NCBI GenBank assembly: GCA_020744425.1
Contig: JAGMUV010000001.1
Coordinates: 2,108,001 to 2,172,000, forward strand
Source of the DNA: Dactylonectria macrodidyma
Taxonomy: Eukaryota; Ascomycota; Sordariomycetes; Hypocreales; Nectriaceae
Direction of reading: 5' to 3'
Length of the DNA: 64,000 bases
Shown: positions 23,901-34,485 of the stretch, one piece after another
Layout: every line of letters starts with the position of its first letter
Numbering within the stretch: position 1 is the stretch's first letter
Translations under genes and position numbers: made by a program
Notes under the pieces: generated by a model
The model's database searches: none
What the model was told of the DNA's origin: nothing
What the model saw: the letters and a program-made list of their open reading frames with translations, nothing else

Positions 23901-25721
23901 GGACACCTCAGCAACGAAGAAAGAGGATGGGGGTTCGTCGATGTGTCACCGCCGTCTCTGTATCGACAACGACAATGGAAGCACTGAACTACTATGTACG
24001 ACCGCAACAAGGGCCACGGCGCAATCCCTGCGCGGCCCAACAGAACCAAGCTCCAAAGCGTGTTCCCGGCCTCGCTAGCCCGGGTCGCCTAGGATCAGCA
24101 GCATCGGCGTGGGAACGCGCTATTTCCAACCGCGAGTTACCGCTGGGGCATGGTTTCGGGAGGAAAGAGCGGGAGACAACAACGAGGAGCAGAAGGTGAC
24201 AGCCGAAAGCCGTCGCGGAGTCGGAGTCGGAGTGTGAGGACATAGACGTGGGCGACGCCCCATAGTTGCGTTGTGGTGGGCATTTGGGGGGCACTTTGGG
24301 AGGCTGCTCGAATTGGGGGGAGGGGTTGAAAGGGCCTTTTGGGCCAGCCGGAGACCCGGCCGAGACAGTACCCTCGTTCCTGAGCGAATCGCATACACGC
24401 TGATGCTCGCAGGGTGGAGAGTTGGAGCTCTCAATCACGGCAGGAGTTGGCGATGGCGAGCAGAAGTGCTTGGTGCATAGGCGCGGCAGAGCCTACACGC
24501 CTTCTATGCTCAACCTCAATTTCTTGCTTCACATCAAGCCTTGTGCTACCCCAACTGACGATAATGCCCGACGCGCGGGCGAACAGACCGACTAAAGGCC
24601 GCCTGCCTTTAAGACAGCGCATGCGTCTACCAAGTCTATCCATTCCGTTTCAGGCGGCGTGGCTACATTCGGGACAGTGATGCGAAATCGAGACGGCATG
24701 ATAGCTGGACGGCTTGATGTGAGGTCCTCCTCTTCCCCACGATGCTAATGTGAGCTGCACGCAATTGGCAAGGGCCATAGCCGGTCTTCAACAAGGGGCC
24801 CCGAGAGGCCAAGAACCGCCCAGCGGACGGCCCGTTGCCGATTCCGAGCCTTCGCTCCAGGGCGGACTCGAACTAGCGACGGCCCCATTGCGCTGCCCCA
24901 GTGATGCCCCAGCGCTACCCCGTTACTTCATCATGTTGTTTACTCATGGTTGTTTCGATATGCGTTGGCCGACCCGCTACAGGCTGCTACCAAGGCGTAC
25001 CGTGGTCGTTGTTTCACAGGAATGGAGAGGAAGAAAAAAATTTTATCTGCATACTATGCAGTGCGGTGGATCTCGACAGCGTATCGACGCCCCAGAGCCG
25101 CATCTTAGCCACGTCAGTTGGCAGACGCAGGTCCTGAGAGAACATGCTGGTCCGTGGGGAAAACAATTGAGGAAAGAAGGCGCCAAGACGTCAAACAAAG
25201 TCGACAAGTGGAAAATTTTGGAACCTGTCTTTCGCTCCGACGCCCCAGCTCAACTGGGACCCTGGTCGTGTGCCGGGGGGTTATTCCACACCCTTTCCAA
25301 GGCTTGCGCTGGCTGGCAAAGTCGGTTGAGTGACAAGGCCGGGCTGCCCGTTTTGGGCATGAGCATCGCTTTGGAGACGACAAAGTTCTACTACGTTCGA
25401 AGTAACCCCAAGGCCGTAAGTGTATTCGCAAGGGTTGGCTCTAAATTCCGGATTCCCATCCCCATCTAGGTATGAAGTTACTCCATCCCAATAAGTCAGG
25501 CCAGACGGTTGCCCCTTTTCGTCCAGCGTCTGCTACGTAGTGGCTATGAACTCTCCAACAACTATCGCAATCTATCTCGCCTACGAAATGCGAAGCAGGG
25601 GAGCTTCCGCGTATCCCAGCATGTTTCCTCGGCGCCAACCCAGTGTCCTTTGGCTAACCGAAAACCGATGGAGAGAACCAGAGCCACAATTACAATCCTT
25701 GATCATCATCCCTCCTCTTAT
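17950..25721. other. Eight-kb gene-poor region
   Basis: No ORF here is backed by a domain or a consistent exon chain. Notable contents: a T-tract at 18419-18431; a duplicated CTGGGTTGAA at about 18725-18748; TAC-rich palindromes near 19206, 21108-21150 and 22480-22565; a GGAA run near 20372-20398; a CCACCA run near 22315-22345. A TATATAAACG string at 20011-20020 could be a plus-strand promoter for a short 102-codon frame at 20046. A possible gene remnant at 22973-23835 is listed separately. Confidence 0.5.
22973..23835 (-). pseudogene. Possible broken gene, product not identified
   Basis: On the minus strand, protein-like text occurs in pieces. A frame ending at 23429 (…AQDGQDFVGYGGSSAQAWG…) is followed after TGA and TAG codons by the same frame reading Q-T-H-Y, then MDDAIDWPTVISKLGRYG… from the ATG at 23335. 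The two stops (CAT TGA GCC CAC TAG CAA) could be G-to-A and C-to-T changes from TGG and CAG, as repeat-induced point mutation or simple decay would produce. I recognise no family. The alternative is that all pieces are chance ORFs in GC-rich DNA. Confidence 0.22.
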
Positions 25722-26766
25722 CTACTGCTCCCAGAAGCCGGGGAACAGGTACTCGACATTCTTCATGGCCTCCGGGTTGCGACCCTCGGGTTTAGTCATG
25801 AACTTGACAGCCCCCTGCGATTGACCCTCCCAATGCTTGGCCATGACTAAGTCTCCGTGCTCCTGCTGCACCAGTTGATCCAGCACAGCACCCACCAGTC
25901 GCTTGGCGTTCTCGCCGTTGGCCTTCATGCACTTGATGACCATCTCCACGTTGACATCCTCAAAGGAGTGCCAGCAGTCATAGTCGGTCGCCATGCAGAT
26001 GACCTGGTAAGCCATCTCGGCCTCGCGGGCCAGCTTGGCCTCTGGAAGCGTCGACATATTAATAACCGATCCGCCCCACGATCGATACATGTGTGACTCG
26101 GCCCGAGTTGAGAACTGGGGTCCCTCTGCCCTGTTTGTCAGATCATGTCTAGATCACTTTCCCAGGGGTCTTGGCTTACCCATCACAATGACAGTGCCCT
26201 TCTCATGGAGAACAACACCTTCGCCCTCCATATGCTCGGCACAAGTCTTTACCACTTTGGCGAGACCCGCATCGAATGGATCGGCGAAGCCAACATGGCC
26301 AACGACACCGCCCTCAAAGAAGGTGAAGGGGCGGATACCCTTCGTGCGGTCAATGACCTGGTCGGGTACCACGAAGTCCATGGGCTTGATCTCCTCCTGC
26401 AGCGAGCCGACGGCGGAGAAGGCGATGACGCATCGCACGCCTATATGACGCAGAGCAGCAATGTTGGCTCGGTTGGGGACCTCGTGGGGTGCAAATTGGT
26501 GGTGCAGGCCGTGGCGCGCGAGGAAAGCGACGTTGACACCCTTGTGGGAGAGGATATGGATCGGCGAAGCAGGCTGACCCCAGGGGGTGATGGGGTTGAG
26601 GGCAGCCACGGGCTCGAATCCCTCAAGTTGGCCAAGACCAGTGCCGCCAATAACGGCGATGTGGACGGGCTCTGTGAGAGAATTTCAGCATCGTCGTTAT
26701 CGCGGTGGTGGAGGGGGGGACAGAGGCACTTGACGTACGGTCAAAGGTCGTGGGAAGGTCACCCAT
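25722..26766 (-). CDS. MEU1: S-methyl-5'-thioadenosine phosphorylase
   Basis: Exons 26739-26766, 26180-26671 and 25722-26125 give 307 aa, the usual fungal length. Splicing the 28-bp first exon restores FDQPVHIAVIGGTGLGQL, the N-terminal phosphate loop. Splicing intron 2 to the acceptor at 26126 (not the nearer upstream AG) restores VIVMEGPQFSTRAESHMYR, the substrate-binding block of the PNP/MTAP family. FLARHG, the PNRANIAALR block and the C-terminal CWHSFEDVNVEMV are also typical of MTAP. It cleaves methylthioadenosine with phosphate to adenine and methylthioribose-1-phosphate in polyamine-linked methionine salvage, in the cytosol and nucleus. It is divergent from the ataxin-10 homologue, with 876 bp between the start codons. 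Confidence 0.95.
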
Positions 26767-27642
26767 CTTGACGGCTGTGGCAGAATGCGGCTGGTGTGCG
26801 GATTGTCTTGCGGGGATTCGGACGGGAGCTGGTTTGACGGAGGTTCGGTGAAGGGGATGTTCTCGTCTCTTGGAAGAGTTTCAGCCAGAGTCAATGGCCA
26901 AAATGCTGACCAGAACTTTTACCCCACCATGCCGGAGCTTGAGCGTTGCGATGGAGGGGTCGTGGGCCATGCTTCCCGATCATTGGTTGGTTGCTACACA
27001 AAACCGGCTCTCTGGGGATTATTCACATCAACCTGGTGGATGTGGAAAAGCTTAGGGACTGTTCCATAACGGTTTAATCAATGCTAAAGGCCTCATCTGG
27101 TCTGCAGTCATGGGCAGACTAAGATCCAGAGGCCGCAGCGAGCTTTTGCAGATGAGCGGTGGAACTATAGGGTAAGCGGGCTCACAACCCTCACTCATGA
27201 TGACATCATTGGCCCTTCACGGTAAGTATATGCTCTCATTGAAGCCACAGAGACAACTACGCGGACGAGAGAGGCTCCCCTGAAACCCTGGGGAAAGCGT
27301 AAGGAACCGGGTCACTGATAGACTTCATGTAAGCTAGGAGGAATCAAGATTCTGAGGGATATGAATGTGACGACCCCGCATTATAAATTACTGATTACGA
27401 ATGTGGTGCGACTCAGCTGTTCTAAGACTTGTGTAACGATTTGAACAAAAGGAAATGGCCATGCTCAGGTTGTAAACTTCTCCCGACACAATACAAGGCA
27501 ATCTCAAGCCCATAGACTGTTGAGATAGCTTCTCTATTACTGGCCGCCACTGCTTCGTCTTATTCGCCTCAGGTGTACAACTTTTGCTGACCAACCCCGC
27601 CAAAATTTTCTTGCGCGCTCCACCAAAATTTGCAGTGGCCCA
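26767..27642. promoter_or_regulatory. Shared divergent upstream region
   Basis: This 0.9 kb separates the ATGs of the phosphorylase (minus) and the ataxin-10 homologue (plus) and should hold both promoters. I see no strong TATA string. A short plus-strand ORF at 26785-27069 overlaps the upstream side without domain support. Confidence 0.45.
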
Positions 27643-30600
27643 ATGTTCACCGACCGGTCGTTCCCCCTCACGTCGCAGCGCACATCTGAGATGAGCACCA
27701 AGGACACGATGACACGCTTGCCAGACTACGTTACCATGCCGGCCGATGGCCTGGACGGCGGTCAAGGCGAGACCATCGAGGAGCGATGCTTCTCTGCCGC
27801 ACTTGTCTGCCTCGAGGGCCACTACACCCAAGCGCCTCCCATGGGCCCTCAGACAACTGCCAGAGTGAGCTCCATGATTTCAAAGACACTGGAAAAGACC
27901 CATACGCTCCGAAAGGCCCGGTAGGTGTTACTGAGGCTGACGCAACATGGCACCCGCTGATAGCCCCATAGTGAAGCGCTTTCTAGAAATGTCGCCATCT
28001 GGATCTGGCTCACACGGATATTTGCTGCGGCTATCCCGAGCCTGACCACAAGATCCGTTGGGCCTCTGTCTAGCCTAAACGATCCGGAGAAAGGAGTCAC
28101 GCCGCAGGAAAGCACGGCACTGATCGTTATGAACCACGCCACCATCAAGGAAGACCTAGCGACTCTCATCAAGCTCATGCACATTGCGCGGAATCTTCTT
28201 GTCAACGCCGAGCCCGAGGTACCCCAGGATATCTGTGCAGCAGTCCATTTCGACCAGATGGTCTACCAGACCATCATTCTCTGCGTCAATGTCACGAGCA
28301 AGGGCTACGACGGTGAAATCTTGGATGAAACTCAAAGGCTCAAGCTCGGGGATATAACAGAACTGTGTGCGTTCATCCACCAACCTTTTCACACGCTCAA
28401 ACGAACTAACAACGTACAGACAAGAAGCTTCTCGTAACTTCCTTGCAGCAGGCTCATAATTGGACCGCAAAACACGATCGTAATAAGATGTCTTTCTGGT
28501 TCGATGTGCTCTTTGACGACGATGACACCCTGTCTGGGTCCGAAGAGGGCCTTGGAGATGGCTCAGGATTCCGTCCTGACGTCGCAAAGCAGCAGGTTCA
28601 GCACTGGCTGGACAGAAACTCAAAGATGTGCGAGACTGCCCGGACCTTGTTGAAGGACTATGCGCAGAATCAAGCAGATAAGCCCCCCGGGAACCTGGCG
28701 CCGATCCGACCTCTGGCATGGAACTGGCTCCCGGATGGGTCAGTGGAGGTTCCAAGCGACGTGGGAAATAGCGACGAGAAGATTAACCCGGTTTGGAAGC
28801 CTGACGAAACGGACAAGTTTGAGCAAGACCGGGCTTATGGCCGAGTATCTAGAGAGATCGATACTTGGTGGCTTCGTGCCCGGGATCCTAATTATGAGGA
28901 CTGGGTGGTCGGGATGCCCTCTGTGGAATTTGCACAGAGTCGCACAGAGCACTGCCGAAACAACCTGGTGCATAGATATGCCCATTCTTATGGGGGAGAG
29001 CATTCACCGCCGCCAGGAGTTGTCGAGGAGGAGCTATCAGACCACGAACATTGTCACCATTGTGAGCATGAACATGAACATGAACATGAACACGAACACG
29101 ACCATGAGCATGACCATGAGCATGACCATGAGCATGACCATGAGCACGACCATGAGCACGACCATGAGCACGACCATCACCATGAACATGATCATGATCA
29201 TGAACACGACCATGACCACGATCACGACCATGACCACGACCACGACCACGAATGCGAGTGCGAATGTGAGCACGATCATCATCACCACCACCATCACCAT
29301 CATGACCACGATTATGCGCACGACTACGTAGAGGACATGATGGACGATGACGAAGCCGACGACGATGAATCCTACGGGGAGGGTCCATTGACCGGCTTGT
29401 TGACAGAGGTGCCAAACATCCTAGATCCTAAGCAGATTGAGGCACTGCACATGATTGTTAAGTCGTGCATCCTGGATAACGCTGGTTCCGGCCTCACTCG
29501 AGCGGGCGAGAACTTGCAGAAGACTCGATGTCGCATGTTCCTTGCTCTGGACTGTGGCAAGAGCCTGCTCCGAGAAATGCTGGTTTTTATTGCGGTCTGG
29601 GAAAAGGATGAGCAGTCTCTCATCTTCCAAGTCACCACCCAAATTATCGAAGCGCTCCATCACAGCGCTTTGATACCGTATGCCTGGAACTCTCTTAGGA
29701 TACCCAAGGACATCATCTCGCCAGCTCAAACCGTCCTATTAAGGTTGGTCAATCACATGTTCCGAGCTCGTGTCAACAACCCATCTTCCCAGGAGTCCAA
29801 GGATAACACTCGAGACATCAAACTGGTCCACTTCTTCTTCAGCTTCTTCAGGAGCCGAATCGTGCCCGAATGTGCGGCCCTGATGCACCTGCAGGCCCAG
29901 ATTCGCGAGGAGAACTGTGACCCATTGGAATTCCCCGTGGACTCTTGGGACATGGAGCGCGCAAAAGATGGCCTAGCCCAGTATCTTGACTTCCTTACGA
30001 CGGTCGCCGAGATGGTCGACACAAGGGCCAAGTTGATAGAATGGGAGTCTGTGTATGATCTCATCACAGTACTCACTGGGCTGGAGGCTGGAGTGCCTAA
30101 AAAGCCTCTGATTGAGCTACCTAAGCGATCACCAAGGGGCCAGGACGACAGCAATCCGATGGTTGAGAGACCTTATGCGGCGGTAGACGAAAATCATTCC
30201 CCATCGCCACCGCCGCCTCCTCTGCAAGAGCCAGCCCACAAATTTCCGTGGTCTGGGATAAAAGGACAAATCTTCACCATCATCGCTACGCTTCTGCAAC
30301 CCCCACCTGGCCAGAGCAGCCCGGGAAACCCAGATGTGCAGATGCAGATGGTCAAATACAACGGAATTGTGCCGTTGCTCAACTGCTGCGCATATGACGA
30401 CCACAATCCTTTCGCGAAGGAGAGAGTCACAATTTGTTTAAAATGGCTGTTGGATGGATGTGAAGCTGCTAATAACTTCTTTCGCGAGCTTGTAAACCTC
30501 GCACCGCAAACAAACCTCCGCCCTCCCCCTGGAGGCACGACAGTGTCTACAATCAAGGTGGATGGGATTGAAGGAGAGGTTAAAGTACAAGTCCGGTCGG

Positions 30601-30713
30601 ACACTGCAGGCCCGGCCGCACAGGATACGGAGGACATTGTAGGTAATGCGGCGAGGCTGAACCTGAATCAACCAAGTGGTCGAGGGAGCATCGAGGATGA
30701 TTTCATGGCATAG
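27643..30713 (+). CDS. Ataxin-10 / Ctr86 homologue with a His-rich insert
   Basis: Exons 27643-27920, 27972-28366 and 28420-30713 give about 988 aa, with all phases agreeing. An alternative start at 27691 would remove 16 residues. Near residues 833-915 the sequence GIVPLLNCCAYDDHNPF and the following KERVTICLKWLLDG match the C-terminal ataxin-10 homology domain. The rest looks like an alpha-helical armadillo-type protein, as expected for this family. Yeast CTR86 is the essential member and was named after copper transport; human ataxin-10 acts in cytokinesis and cilia. Residues about 433-527 are a run of HEHD/HDHD units ending in ECECEC and a poly-His stretch, then an acidic segment. Such a run resembles metal-binding His loops, but binding is inference. 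Confidence 0.85.
29041..29325 (+). repeat. Coding 12-bp (His-Glu-His-Asp) repeat array
   Basis: The DNA repeats CATGAGCATGAC-like 12-mers with silent C/T variation, then shifts to GACCAC 6-mers, a GAATGCGAGTGC stretch and CACCAC triplets. The frame stays open to the end of the gene, so the expansion is in units of three and translated. Confidence 0.9.
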
Positions 30714-33153
30714 ATGACGACGCAATTGGGCATATAGTCTGCAGGTGTCAAGTGGACACAGCGCTGTGGAGCAGTGCGCCTGGGCTGAGACATTACTGTA
30801 CAATTGCCGCTGGAGGCTTTCGACTCGCACCAGTCAAGCTGACGGATAGTGCACTAAGTATGCAGGGGGATAATTACAACTTACAAGAGCAGAAAAGGGC
30901 TGCGGGAAGTGAAATTCGACTAGTGGCAGAGGGCTGTTTGTATGGTATTAAAATGACGAACAGCGTCAATTCCATTTGAACGGCTCCCACCGAGATGGGC
31001 TACAAGAACATGGAGTATTGCACCTGCGCGACATAATTATGCCTACCTACCTAGGCCGGAAACCTCAGAGGTTTGACTGACAGTGGTGGTGTATGGTCCT
31101 GAAAGGGGGACATGGGTCGGACAGGCAAAGGCAATGCAACCCCATCAGCGCGGCTCTGGACGCATGGTTCCCAATAGATGCGACTGCTCGCTGTGGCTGC
31201 CACATAGCGAGCTGAGGGCTGCAATTGGAGGTGGAGATGGAGGTGCTTGGGGGCACCGGGCTGGTTACACTGAGGGTGGCCAGCTCAGCCTGATTATGAG
31301 CAAAGCCTGGTCGGATGGAACAGACCAGATGATTGACGAGTGATGGGCCAATCCAGTTGTGCCCCTGTCTATCTTTTCCCCAATTCCCTTCTGTGTCGTT
31401 AAATGAGACGTTTCCCGATCTCACATCTGTCCAATGCTATATCCCGTCCAGTTGTGTGATGAGTTTCGCCGCCATCGACGTCGACTTCCTCGCTATGGGG
31501 CTGAACGCGGGTGAATGTCGCGCATGGGGTCATGCGCAAATAAAGCATTGGGGGCTGAACATAAACAGGGCTCTAGCCCGAAGGTCTGCCACACTCGAAG
31601 GGCAAGTTTGGGTCGTGGTGGTATGGATTGAGGAGAGAGGGCTGGGCTGTTGGCTGTTGGCTGGTCGCCCACATAGACCAACCCTTGTTTGGACTTTGGC
31701 GGCCAGTACAACGAACAAAAGACTGTCTGTCGTATGATGGGTATGGCGGCCACCCCGAATCTAGAGGCGTTTCTCAAGTCCCGAAGAAAAGCAACTATCT
31801 TTGATTCCCGCACCAAGCGCGGATGCGAGGACTCAGCAAGAGGCGGCCGTTGGTAGCGGCGGCGGGCCGGAGCGCATCGACAGCGGGACTGTATTGGACA
31901 GAAGCGAATTTGGCATTTGTGTGCCAATGTAGTGGGTGCCTTCTTTACGCCTGCTTGTTTGCCTTAATTCTACGAGAGCCAATGTCTGTCTCAGGCCCGC
32001 ATGTCGCTGGTAGCCACCCGGATCACCCTTGACCACAAACAGACACAGACACAGACACACAAACACACACACACACTCGAGCACTCGAGGAAGCAGAATA
32101 CAAGGAGTACTGGCCACTGCTGATTATACACTTGGCTGCGGACATGCGGCAGAAGCTACTCAGTGCCTTGGCGTCTCCTTCGTCGGCTGATGGATGGGCG
32201 TTGTAGTGACGACCTAGGTTGGCTGCCATTGCGACATGTTGCGCACTTCCCCCCTCCATCTCCCCCGAGGACAAAGGATCACCGGGAAGCCTGATTCATG
32301 ACGACGCTCTGTACCTCCAAGAAGACGCTTACCACGCCAAGGCACCTCAGCCGTGCATTGTGCATGCTGCTTCGATGCTGACCACTAGTGCCCCCAGGTT
32401 TGCTCTCCGGAAGCAATACAATCCTACGACGCAGAGCCCCAACAAGACCCTCGAGCAACTCGGATTTTGCCTCGCCCTTCTTTTTCACCTGGCCGGATGC
32501 CTCATGCAAGTCGGCCTGGGCCCATGGATGTGCTTGGGGGGTTGCCTCTTCCCACCCCCTTCCGAAATATAGTCCAATGGATGCGTCAGACGCGCTGGTC
32601 GGCACTCCCCAGTACGCCTCGCGTAGTGCGATTCAGGTTGCCTTTTTGTACTTGTATTGGGGAATTACTGCGCCCAAGGCAACCTAGGACCAGCATGGGG
32701 CCTTGCTTTGCCAGTACTGACTCCTAGGGCATTAGATGGTGAAGTCACTCGCCCTGTCCTCTCCATCTCTCGCCAGGTTCCTCGACCCCGACTCTCCGGC
32801 CTGCCACCTCACACTTCAGAACCCAACCCTACCAACACTCGCTTTACCCACGAATACGTACGTCTTTGTCCACGGATACATACGTATTGCGAGAAAACCA
32901 CTGTTCAGTCCTGCAAATTTGTCAACCTATTGCCGACCGGCCGGATAATGCTCCTGAGAAACCTCTGGCGTCGCACCCCTACGCTTTGGGAAGACCAGTC
33001 CCATCCTCACCGAGACTACGGCGCACCGCTCGTCGTACATGGACACATGCCAACAGTGGCAAAGCCGGCCAGACGGGAATTTCGATAGCCATCAGCTGTC
33101 ACTGCGATCAAGAGCAACAGTCCCTGAGCGCGTTCCACTGTGCCTTTTGCGCT
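30714..33153. other. Spacer with a CA microsatellite
   Basis: About 2.4 kb downstream of the ataxin-10 homologue. It contains a CCTACCTACCTAGG motif at about 31043-31056 and a (CA)n tract at about 32039-32076. Open frames on both strands lack ATG starts or domain support. Part of 32,866-33,153 is open in the frame of the next gene but has only a TTG at its head. Confidence 0.5.
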
Positions 33154-34485
33154 ATGGGCCGTCCACGTCACGACAAAGCAGAAACGACCAAGGCTTGGGA
33201 AGAATGGAGGGGCAGCGTCCACCCAATTTTGGCGAGACCGACTATGGAGAACGATCCAACATCAGACAGTGGCACTGGCAGCGGCGTGAGCCATTCTATG
33301 CCGAGAGACGATGTTCGACCTGATCCAATGCCGGGTCCCATCACCCAGACCTCCGGACTTCCCATAGGAAACATGGCATCGGGGAGAAATCACAGTCTCG
33401 ATCTACAAAAGGTTATTCCTGTGGAGGTTCAAGCCAAAAATGGGAACTGGCTGTCTGCCACGGCACGTGTTTGTCACCGCCCTCGACGACGGCTTGCCGG
33501 AACCTACACCGGCGTCAGCGAAAAGGTTTCCAAGTCCCTCGGATACGAGTTGCAGAAATTCCCGGGGAATAAGCGGCCGCAACACAAGCTCCCTAATGGC
33601 GATATTGTCATCGCTCGGGGCACAATCCCCCTGCCGTTCAAGACGGCGGACGGGGGCCAGGTGACGGAACATGTCGCTGTCTGGACTCGAACCCAACGTC
33701 AAGAGGTTCCGTTCCAGGTCCTCATAGATCCCATGCATGTTGAAAGACTCACTGTCTGGACAGGTACGTATCATCGAGGTTGGGCCCTGGTTATGGAGGA
33801 GTGGTGCTGACGAGAAACTCGAGGTCTTCCGGCGGTGGGGGAAGGCGCCGATGATGGAGGACCGTCCTTTCAGAATCCCAATCCGTCTCCCGGCTCGCAC
33901 CAGCTGAACGCTTCCCAGTCCGGCCTGCAGGTTGCCGACCCGTCTAGTGACAATAGAGGGGTCCCTCAGAGCTTTCTAGTGACCTTTACCGTCAGAATGG
34001 ATGGATTTGCTCAAGACTCCGGGACAGCGAACGACTCTCGGGCGGTGTTGGATAACAATGCACAATATCAGGAACTTGGCAATCCGCCAGACACCCTGCG
34101 TTCATTCAACAACCTCTCAGACGATGATTATACTCAAGTGCAGATGGGTGATCTCGCTAGTATCTTTCCACATCCTGCGCTGGGGGCCGCTACGCCCAGG
34201 GCGAATTCTCTCTATCAAGAGTCCCAAGTCAGCAATTATCAAACACAACCCATGGCTTACTGTCAAAACCTTCAGCTGGGAGGTGCAGTCTTTGGAAGTT
34301 TTGTAGCCTCACAGACTCATAGCTACGAGGCCACGCAAACTCACAGCTACGGGGCTACACAGGCTCATCACGACCGCGCCACAGAAACTCCCAACTATCA
34401 GGCCACAGAGACTAGTGATGTTCTCATGTATCCGCTCCAGAGAAGCTATCAGCCACATGAGCCTCAGAATGAGCCTGAGAATTAG
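33154..34485 (+). CDS. Unknown protein with degenerate retropepsin-like region and Thr/Gln repeats
   Basis: Exons 33154-33763 and 33824-34485 give 423 aa. The start is uncertain: the ATG at 33244 is an alternative, and the frame is open upstream without ATG. Residues about 90-200 resemble a retropepsin (clan AA) fold: a beta-hairpin region followed by VSEKVSKSLGYEL, then LPNGDIVIARGTIPLPF and VPFQVLIDP. These correspond to the strand-helix, flap and C-terminal strand of fungal DTG-type domains. The Asp-Thr-Gly triad is absent; its place reads RRRLAGTY. The C-terminal half is Ser/Gln/Asn-rich with short repeats (TQTHSYGATQAHHDRATE). Function unknown; it may be a domesticated or fungal-specific binding protein. 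Confidence 0.55.

Noticed and set aside
24780..24905. tRNA-like block on the minus strand (a B-box-like GTTCGAGTCC following GTCGCTA, with a TAGCGCTGGGG A-box-like string).
   Set aside because: The T-arm cannot form five pairs (two mismatches), no anticodon arm can be drawn and no acceptor stem closes. At best it is a decayed tRNA-like sequence.
24750..25469. 239-codon plus-strand ORF.
   Set aside because: It starts with GTG, has no ATG in its first 60 codons, shows no domain, and overlaps the tRNA-like block and competing frames.
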